Source: Scleromatobacter sp045810285 (GTDB taxonomy: Bacteria; Pseudomonadota; Gammaproteobacteria; Burkholderiales; Burkholderiaceae_C). From it: a stretch of DNA of 6,277 nucleotides. Of the stretch, positions 1-4,839 are shown piece after piece (positions within the stretch are counted from its first letter, which is position 1; the number at the start of each line of letters is the position of its first letter). Location of the stretch: the NCBI GenBank assembly GCA_045810285.1, contig JBJMWE010000181.1:1-6277 (forward strand), read 5' to 3'. Under the pieces are notes generated by a model. The model did no database searches, was not told where the DNA came from, and worked only from the letters and a program-made list of their open reading frames with translations. The position numbers were made by a program, and so were the translations under genes.

Positions 1-607
1 CGAACACCGCCGCCTCCGTCGCGTCGAGCTCCTCGGCGCCGCCGGCCAGCATGGCCACCTGGCGGCCGCTCTGGATGGCCTCGAACGCGTAGCCGATGCC
101 CTGGCTGCCGGACGTGCACGCGCTCGACGTGGTGACGATGCGCCCCGTGAGCCCGAAGAACACGCCGATGTTGACCGCCGCCGTGTGCGACATCATCTTG
201 ATGTACGTGTTGGCGGTGATGCCCTCGGTCGACTTGTCGTGCATCATGCGGCCGAAGTCGCCGAGCGCCTGCGGCGTGCCCGACGACGAGCCGTACGACA
301 CGCCCATGCGGCCGCTGGTGACCAGCGGATCGCCCAGCAGCCCGGCGTCGGCCAGTGCCAGTTCGCTGGCGCGCGTGGCCATGACGGCCACCCGCCCCAT
401 GCTGCGCGTGGACTTGCGGTTGTAGTGCGCCGGCAGCTCGAACGGCTTGGCGAGGACGCCCAGGCGCGTGTTGAGCCCGTCGTACTGCGCCCACTCCTCC
501 ATGACCTGCACGGCATTGCGGCCGCTCCTGAGGGCGGCGAACACGGTGGGCCAGTCGTGGCCCAGCGGGCTGATGGCCCCGAATCCGGTGACGACGACGC
601 GCTTCAT
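1..607 (-). CDS. Beta-ketoacyl-ACP synthase, ApeR-like, C-terminus beyond window
   Basis: Predicted condensing enzyme (thiolase fold, KAS I/II type) joining an acyl chain to malonyl-ACP in the cytoplasm. Translating the minus strand from the ATG at 607-605 gives 202 residues, open to the left edge, about half of a normal 400-residue ketosynthase. It opens MKRVVVTGFGAISPLG, the usual N-terminal strand and loop. The nucleophile region SSACTSGSQGIGYA puts the active-site Cys at residue 164 (codon 118-116), where FabF has it. AGGAEELDATEAAVF follows at the edge. The two catalytic histidines lie beyond the window and cannot be checked. The start overlaps the fabG stop as ATGA and has a GGAGG nine bases upstream. 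Being the last synthase after synthase, dehydratase and reductase matches ApeR of aryl polyene clusters; whether it starts or extends the chain is not visible. The family is certain; the ApeR assignment rests on order and motif style. Confidence 0.9.
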   Translation of the reverse strand, partial: MKRVVVTGFGAISPLGHDWPTVFAALRSGRNAVQVMEEWAQYDGLNTRLGVLAKPFELPAHYNRKSTRSMGRVAVMATRASELALADAGLLGDPLVTSGRMGVSYGSSSGTPQALGDFGRMMHDKSTEGITANTYIKMMSHTAAVNIGVFFGLTGRIVTTSSACTSGSQGIGYAFEAIQSGRQVAMLAGGAEELDATEAAVF

Positions 608-1356
608 CCGAGCATGCCTCCGTTGACCGAGATGACCTGGCGCGTGATGTACGCGGCCTCGGGCCTGAGCAGGAAGGCGACCAGCGCGGCCACTTCGTCG
701 GGGGTTCCCATGCGACGCAACGGGATGATCTTCATCGCTTCCTCCAGCACCTCGGGCGGCACCATCTCGGTGTCGATCAGCCCGGGGGCGACGCAATTGA
801 CGGTGATGTTGCGCTTGGCGAGCTCGATGGCGAGCGACTTCGTCGCCGCGATCACGCCCGCCTTGGCGGCACTGTAGTTCGTCTGCCCGCGGTTGCCCAT
901 CAGCGCGGACACGGAGGCCAGCGTCACGATGCGGCCCGGCTTGCGGCGCTGGACCATGGGCATCACCACCGGATGCAGCACGTTGTAGAAGCCGTCGAGG
1001 TTGGTGTGCACGACGGCGTCCCACTCCTCGCCGCTCATCGCGGGGAACGCGTTGTCGCGCGCGATGCCCGCGTTGCAGACGACGCCGTAGTAGGCGCCGT
1101 GCGCGGCGATGTCGGCCTGCAGCGCGGCGGCGGCGGCGGCGCGGTCGGCGACGTCGAAGGCCAGCAGGCGCGCATCCACGCCGAGCGCGGCGATCTCCGC
1201 GCAGACGGCGTTGGCCTGCTCGATGCCGCTGCGGCAGTGCACCACCACGTCGTGGCCCTCGCGCGCGGCCGCGAGCGCGATCGCGCGCCCGATGCCGCGG
1301 CTCGCGCCGGTCACCAGCACGGTGCCGCGCCCCTGCCTGTTGTCTGTCTCGTTCAT
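604..1356 (-). CDS. fabG: 3-oxoacyl-ACP reductase, FabG family (ApeQ-like)
   Basis: Short-chain dehydrogenase/reductase that reduces the beta-keto group of an ACP-bound chain to beta-hydroxy, probably with NADPH, in the cytoplasm. From the ATG at 1356 it has 250 residues (E. coli FabG 244). The Rossmann motif TGASRGIG is at 16-23, CNAGIARDN near 94-102, and the catalytic tetrad is N119, S148, Y161 and K165 (NYSAAKAG). APGLIDTEM near 190-198 and the C-terminal VNGGMLG are family-typical. All catalytic residues are intact. An in-frame ATG at 1365 (253 residues) forms an ATGA overlap with the dehydratase stop, but the only Shine-Dalgarno-like GAGGGA touches it. That same site sits nine bases before the 1356 ATG, so 1356 is preferred. 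Between a dehydratase and a ketosynthase, it is the reductase of polyene elongation rather than necessarily the housekeeping FabG. Confidence 0.93.
   Translation of the reverse strand: MNETDNRQGRGTVLVTGASRGIGRAIALAAAREGHDVVVHCRSGIEQANAVCAEIAALGVDARLLAFDVADRAAAAAALQADIAAHGAYYGVVCNAGIARDNAFPAMSGEEWDAVVHTNLDGFYNVLHPVVMPMVQRRKPGRIVTLASVSALMGNRGQTNYSAAKAGVIAATKSLAIELAKRNITVNCVAPGLIDTEMVPPEVLEEAMKIIPLRRMGTPDEVAALVAFLLRPEAAYITRQVISVNGGMLG
617..621 (-). promoter_or_regulatory. Shine-Dalgarno of the second ketosynthase
   Basis: The minus strand reads GGAGG here, nine bases before the ATG at 607-605. It lies inside the last codons of fabG. It is one of the two perfect GGAGG sites at gene starts in the window, and it supports this start and some translation independent of the overlapping stop. 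Confidence 0.7.
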
Positions 1357-1361
1357 TGTCG

Positions 1362-1856
1362 TCATTCCCTCGGCGCGCCGGATGGCGCCGCCTCTTCTGG
1401 ATTGTCCGGTGGCTGGAACACGCTGAGTCGCCCGCTCGCCACCACGCGGCCGTCGTGCTCGATGCGGCAGTCGAACATGCCCAGGCCGTTCCCGGCCGTC
1501 AGCTCGCACTGCGCCAGCACGCGCAGCCGGGCACCGACCTCGAACACGGGCACCGCGGCCTCGTAGCGCCGGCTTCCCAGCAGGTAGCCGATCTTCGGCG
1601 ATCCGCCGCCCGCGCGGACGCGTGCGCCCGACCAGGCCGCCACCGCCTGCGCCATGTATTCGATGCCGACCCACGCCGGCACGCCGGCATCGGTGTTGAA
1701 CGGCCCTTGCGCCGGCACGCGCACCAGCGCCTCGACCGCCAGTTCGTCGGCATGGGCGATGGAGTCGAGCAGGTTCATCGCGCCGCGGTGCGGCACCCAC
1801 GCGTCCATCGCGTGCGGCGGCCACGGGCCCTGGTCGAGGTCGTCCGGCGCGGTCAT
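1362..1856 (-). CDS. apeP: ApeP-family hotdog-fold dehydratase
   Basis: Predicted 3-hydroxyacyl-ACP dehydratase of the FabZ-like hotdog superfamily, expected to remove water from the ACP-bound beta-hydroxy chain and leave the trans double bond kept in the polyene. It has 164 residues, normal for a single hotdog domain. Near the N-terminus is VPHRGAMNLLDSI (21-33), like the FabZ PHR..FLLVD segment. The central helix carries VGIEYMAQAVAAWSG (63-77), the ApeP-type version of the FabZ EALAQ helix, with E66 at the catalytic Glu position. The residue aligned with the FabZ catalytic His is P52 (GPFN at 51-54), so the active site is not canonical. The ATG at 1856 overlaps the upstream synthase stop as ATGA and has no Shine-Dalgarno, suggesting coupled translation. 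A second ATG at residue 17 is a less likely start. The family call is firm; the activity is inferred from it and from the synthase and reductase neighbours. Confidence 0.88.
   Translation of the reverse strand: MTAPDDLDQGPWPPHAMDAWVPHRGAMNLLDSIAHADELAVEALVRVPAQGPFNTDAGVPAWVGIEYMAQAVAAWSGARVRAGGGSPKIGYLLGSRRYEAAVPVFEVGARLRVLAQCELTAGNGLGMFDCRIEHDGRVVASGRLSVFQPPDNPEEAAPSGAPRE
1366..1371 (-). promoter_or_regulatory. Shine-Dalgarno-like site deciding the fabG start
   Basis: The minus strand reads GAGGGA. It directly abuts the ATG at 1365-1363, which is too close for normal initiation, and lies nine bases from the in-frame ATG at 1356-1354. It therefore argues for the shorter fabG product, although the longer one would give the ATGA overlap seen at three other junctions. 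Confidence 0.5.
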
Positions 1857-3040
1857 GGCTGCGAGAACAGCAACGACGCGTTGCTGCCTCCGAAGGCGAA
1901 GGAGTTGCTCATCACGTGGCGCACCGGCCGGCCCAGCGCGAAGCCCGGCACCACCGGGCGCAGCGCCGGCAGCGCGGGGTCGGCCGCGCCGTCCCACCAG
2001 TGCACCGGCAGCCGGCCCGACGGGTTGTCGACCAGCGCATGCCACGCGAACACCGCCTCGAGCGCGCCGGCCGCGGCCAGCGCGTGGCCGGTCAGCGGCT
2101 TGGTGGAGCTCACCGGCACCTCGCGTCCCAGGATGCGCTCGACGGCCAGGCTCTCCATCGCGTCGTTCTGCTCGGTGGCGGTGCCGTGCAGGTTGACGTA
2201 GTCGATCTCGCCCGCGGCCAGGCCGGCCCGCGCCAGTGCGCGCTGCATCGCCTCGGCGGCGCCGCGGCCGCTGGGCTCGGGCGCGGACATGTGGTGCGCA
2301 TCGGCGCTCTCGCCCCAGCCGGACAGCCGCACCGGCCCGTCGTCGCGCCCCATCAGGAACAGCGCGGCGCCCTCGCCGATGTTGATGCCCCGGCGGTTGG
2401 CGGACAGCGGATTGCAGCGCTCGGCAGACACCGCGTCCAGCGCCGAGAAGCCGGCGATCGTGAAAGCCGACAGCGCATCACCGCCGCCGGCCACGACGGC
2501 ATCGACCTGCCCCGAGAGCAACAGGCGCGCGCCGGTGGCGATGGCCTTCGCGCTCGACGAGCACGCCGTCGAGATGACGTAGGCCGGCCCGGCGGTGCCC
2601 AGCGCCCGCGCGACGCATTCCGCGGCATTGCCCATTTCCTGCACGGCGTAGTCGTAGTCCGCCGGCCAGCCCAGGCCGGCGTTGGCCCCGCGGATGGCCG
2701 CGAGGCCTTCGTCCAGCCCGGCGGTGCTGACGCCCAGGACGACGGCCACGCGCTGCGGCCCGAAGCGGTCGATCGCCGACTGCACGTGCGCGCGCAGCGG
2801 CGCCAGCGCGGCCAGCAGCAGCGCGTTGTTGCGGCTGCGCTGGCCGGGGGGCAGGCCGTCGACCGCGGGCAGCGGCGTCGTCACGCAGCCGAGGTTCAGC
2901 ACGCGGCCGGGCGTGTGCAGGTCGGTCGGCGCCACGCCGGACGGCGCGTCCGACCACAGCCCTGCGCGGATGGCCGCGGGCGTGTCGCCCAGCGCGCAGA
3001 CGCAGGCATGGGCTTGGAGATGGACAGCGGACAGGGTCAT
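1853..3040 (-). CDS. Beta-ketoacyl-ACP synthase, ApeO-like
   Basis: Full-length condensing enzyme of 395 residues, cytoplasmic, predicted to catalyse decarboxylative Claisen condensation of malonyl-ACP with the growing chain. The catalytic set is complete: Cys160 in STACSSSAKA, His285 in NLHGTATEQND and His319 in STKPLTGHALAAAGALE, with Lys314 before the second histidine. The C-terminal glycine-rich loop is SNSFAFGGSNASLLF. The nucleophilic Cys shows it is a true synthase and not a chain-length-factor paralogue, which lacks this Cys. In aryl polyene clusters a synthase directly before the ApeP dehydratase is ApeO, the catalytic half of a heterodimer with the chain-length factor ApeC; no ApeC candidate is in the window. 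The ATG at 3040 overlaps the lipoprotein stop as ATGA. The bases just upstream are C-rich with no Shine-Dalgarno, so translation probably depends on the preceding gene. The enzyme class is firm; the ApeO role is from context. Confidence 0.93.
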   Translation of the reverse strand: MTLSAVHLQAHACVCALGDTPAAIRAGLWSDAPSGVAPTDLHTPGRVLNLGCVTTPLPAVDGLPPGQRSRNNALLLAALAPLRAHVQSAIDRFGPQRVAVVLGVSTAGLDEGLAAIRGANAGLGWPADYDYAVQEMGNAAECVARALGTAGPAYVISTACSSSAKAIATGARLLLSGQVDAVVAGGGDALSAFTIAGFSALDAVSAERCNPLSANRRGINIGEGAALFLMGRDDGPVRLSGWGESADAHHMSAPEPSGRGAAEAMQRALARAGLAAGEIDYVNLHGTATEQNDAMESLAVERILGREVPVSSTKPLTGHALAAAGALEAVFAWHALVDNPSGRLPVHWWDGAADPALPALRPVVPGFALGRPVRHVMSNSFAFGGSNASLLFSQP

Positions 3041-3600
3041 GGGGCGGGGGCGCCGTCGTTGCCGAGCTCGCGCGATTCGATCTTGAGCTTGAAGTGTTCG
3101 CGCCGCTGGTCGAGTTCCACCAGCAGCGGGGTGATGCGCGTGATCACCGTCACGACCTGGCCGTCCTGCGTCAGCGTGCGCACGTTGCCCTCCTCGGCCA
3201 GCTGCCAGCCGGCCGGCAGCTGGGCCTGGATCGCGGCCACGGGCCACAGCGTCAGCTGCAGGTCGCTGAGGATGCGCGCGCCGGAGACGGCCGCGGGCCA
3301 CCAGGACGCCTTGCTCTCGGTCAGCGTCGTGCCGTCCCAGTCGAGCCGTGCGGCGACCTGCCCCATCGCGAGCACGCCCAGCTGCACGTGGCGCGGATCG
3401 GCCTCCAGCAGCACGTCGAGCTGCTGGTCGCGTCCCGGCGCCTGCAGCGTCAGGTGCTGCTGCAGGTTCAGCGTGCGGCCCAGCAGCGCGGGCGCGAGCC
3501 GCAGCTGCGGCGCTTCGCGCGGCGGCGCCGGCGTGGCGCAGCCCGCCAGCGCCAGTGCGAGCGCGAGTGTCGCCGCGGCGGACGCGATCAGGCGCTGCAC
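3037..3600 (-). CDS. DUF3261 family lipoprotein
   Basis: Predicted outer-membrane lipoprotein of 187 residues, function unknown but recurrent in aryl polyene clusters. Positively charged residue R3 is followed by an alanine/leucine-rich hydrophobic core and a lipobox ending LALAGC, with the lipidated Cys at 21. The next residue is Ala, not Asp, which in Gram-negative bacteria favours transfer to the outer membrane. The rest matches DUF3261: GRTLNLQQHLTL near 41-52, a repeated strand pattern, LDWDGTTLTESKASWWP near 86-102 and ILSDLQLTLWP near 110-120. I chose the GTG at 3600-3598, since no ATG fits before the signal peptide. It has GGAGG four bases upstream and overlaps the end of the flavoprotein gene by 13 bases in another frame. 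Its stop forms ATGA with the next synthase start. Its neighbours (exporter upstream, synthase downstream) suggest a part in product placement at the outer membrane, which is inference. Confidence 0.85.
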   Translation of the reverse strand: MQRLIASAAATLALALALAGCATPAPPREAPQLRLAPALLGRTLNLQQHLTLQAPGRDQQLDVLLEADPRHVQLGVLAMGQVAARLDWDGTTLTESKASWWPAAVSGARILSDLQLTLWPVAAIQAQLPAGWQLAEEGNVRTLTQDGQVVTVITRITPLLVELDQRREHFKLKIESRELGNDGAPAP

Positions 3601-4820
3601 AGTTCCTCCAGCACGCCCAGGCGGCGCTTGGCCTGCGCCACGTACGGATTGCCCTCGTCCCAGGCATAGCCGGCCAGGATCGACGAGATCATGCGGCGGA
3701 TGTCGGGCGTGTGGCGCTCGTGGAAGATGATCTTCTGGAAGCCGCCGGCGTACCACGCGTCCACGAAGGTGCGGAAGGTGTCGACGCCGGCCTTCAGCGG
3801 CACGGCGTAGTCGGCCTGCCAGTCCACCGTCTCGCCGGCGAACTCGCGCGCCAGGCACTGCGTGGCCAGCGAGGCGGACTTGAAGGCGATGGTCACGCCG
3901 CTGGAGAACACCGGGTCGAGGAATTCGCCCGCGTTGCCCAGCAGCGCGAAGCCCTTGCCCCACAGCGACTTCACGTTGGCCGAGTAGCCCACGATCTGCC
4001 GCGCCGGCGTGTCCCACTGCGCGTCCTTCAGCAGCGCCGACAGGTGCGGATCCTCGGCCACGATCGCGCGCAGCCGCTCCATCTCGGTGCCGGGGTAGCG
4101 CGCGAGGAAGTCCTGCGCCGCGACGACGCCCAGCGAGCAACGGCCCTTCGAGAACGGGATCGTCCAGTACCAGACATCGGGGTGCTGCGGGTGCACCGTG
4201 ACGCGGATCTTCTCGCGGTCGAATCCGCCGTCGGACGGGATGTGGTCGGCCACGTGCGTGAAGATCGCGCCGCGCACCGGGAAGTTGGAAGGCGACTCGA
4301 GCTGGAGCAGGCGCGGCAGCGTGCGGCCAAAGCCGCTGGCGTCGAGCACGAAGCGGGCCTCGACCTGGTACGTGTTGCCGTCGGCGTCGCGCGCGGACAC
4401 GCGCGGCTTGTCGCCGTCCAGGTCGACCGCCGTCACCTCGTGGCGGAAGCGGATCTCGGCGCCCATGCGCGCGGCGGCGTCGGCCAGCACCTTGTCGAAC
4501 GTGCCGCGCTGCACCTGGTAGGTGGTGCCCCAGCCGTCGGAGAACTTGTCGCGGAAATCGAAGGCGGTGTACTTGTCGCCCCACGCGAACGCGGCGCCGT
4601 TCTTGAACTGAAAGCCGGCCTCGACGACGTCGCGCAGCATGCCCGCGGCCTCGATGTATTCCATGCTCTGCGGCAGCAGGCTCTCGCCGATCGAGAAGCG
4701 CGGGAACTGCTCGCGCTCCAGCACCAGCACGCGGCGGCCCTGCTGGCGCAGGAAGGCGGCCGCCACGGAACCAGCGGGGCCGGCGCCGACGATCAGGACG
4801 TCAGTCGATTCGAGAGTCAT
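3588..4820 (-). CDS. FAD-dependent oxidoreductase, flavin-halogenase-like
   Basis: Flavoprotein monooxygenase/halogenase superfamily member, 410 residues from the ATG at 4820. The Rossmann motif GAGPAG is at 12-17 with E35 closing the second strand, so FAD binding is well supported. RFSIGESLLP (41-50), FVLDASGFGR (157-166) and LLGNAGEFLDP (293-303) are superfamily landmarks. Three features recall flavin-dependent halogenases: K73 in GFQFKNGAAFAWG, WYWTIP at 217-222 (the WxWxIP signature) and FLDPVFSSG at 300-308 (FxxPxxSxG). The PrnA catalytic Glu position holds F305. Such proteins recur in aryl polyene clusters as an uncharacterised FAD-binding protein, so reductase, oxidase, hydroxylase or halogenase all remain open. 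No signal peptide is seen. Alternative in-frame starts are ATG at 4829 (413 residues) and TTG at 4835; GGAA sits at a workable distance only from 4820. It follows the exporter gene by 19 bases and overlaps the lipoprotein start. Confidence 0.9.
   Translation of the reverse strand: MTLESTDVLIVGAGPAGSVAAAFLRQQGRRVLVLEREQFPRFSIGESLLPQSMEYIEAAGMLRDVVEAGFQFKNGAAFAWGDKYTAFDFRDKFSDGWGTTYQVQRGTFDKVLADAAARMGAEIRFRHEVTAVDLDGDKPRVSARDADGNTYQVEARFVLDASGFGRTLPRLLQLESPSNFPVRGAIFTHVADHIPSDGGFDREKIRVTVHPQHPDVWYWTIPFSKGRCSLGVVAAQDFLARYPGTEMERLRAIVAEDPHLSALLKDAQWDTPARQIVGYSANVKSLWGKGFALLGNAGEFLDPVFSSGVTIAFKSASLATQCLAREFAGETVDWQADYAVPLKAGVDTFRTFVDAWYAGGFQKIIFHERHTPDIRRMISSILAGYAWDEGNPYVAQAKRRLGVLEELCSA
3605..3609 (-). 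promoter_or_regulatory. Shine-Dalgarno of the DUF3261 lipoprotein gene
   Basis: The minus strand reads GGAGG, four bases before the GTG at 3600-3598 and inside the final codons of the flavoprotein gene. The spacing is on the short side, but this is the best ribosome-binding site near the signal peptide and it decides the non-ATG start. Confidence 0.6.
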
Positions 4821-4839
4821 GGCGTTCATTTCCAAAGGG

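Noticed and set aside
1122..1143. A run of GCG/GGC triplets resembling a microsatellite.
   Set aside because: It codes an alanine stretch in an ordinary FabG helix on the minus strand and is short and in frame, so it is compositional.
3546..3561. A 16-base sequence (ccagcgccagtgcgag) repeated exactly at 6198-6213.
   Set aside because: Both copies encode Leu-Ala runs, in the lipoprotein signal peptide and an exporter membrane helix. Similar codons for similar hydrophobic stretches explain it; there is no sign of a mobile or regulatory repeat.
1916..3730. A 604-codon open frame on the plus strand, plus another of 543 codons at 3348-4979.
   Set aside because: Both are Arg/Ala/Gly/His-rich with no recognisable domain and lie opposite four well-supported minus-strand genes. 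Long antisense frames are expected when coding DNA has strong G/C third positions.
4833..4835. TTG as an upstream start of the flavoprotein gene.
   Set aside because: TTG is a weak start with no spaced ribosome site, two in-frame ATGs follow within 15 bases, and homologues of this fold usually begin only a few residues before the FAD motif.
4821..4839. Possible promoter or terminator between the exporter and flavoprotein genes.
   Set aside because: The gap is only 10-19 bases depending on the start used, with no -10/-35 pair and no inverted repeat followed by T residues. The genes read as one operon.
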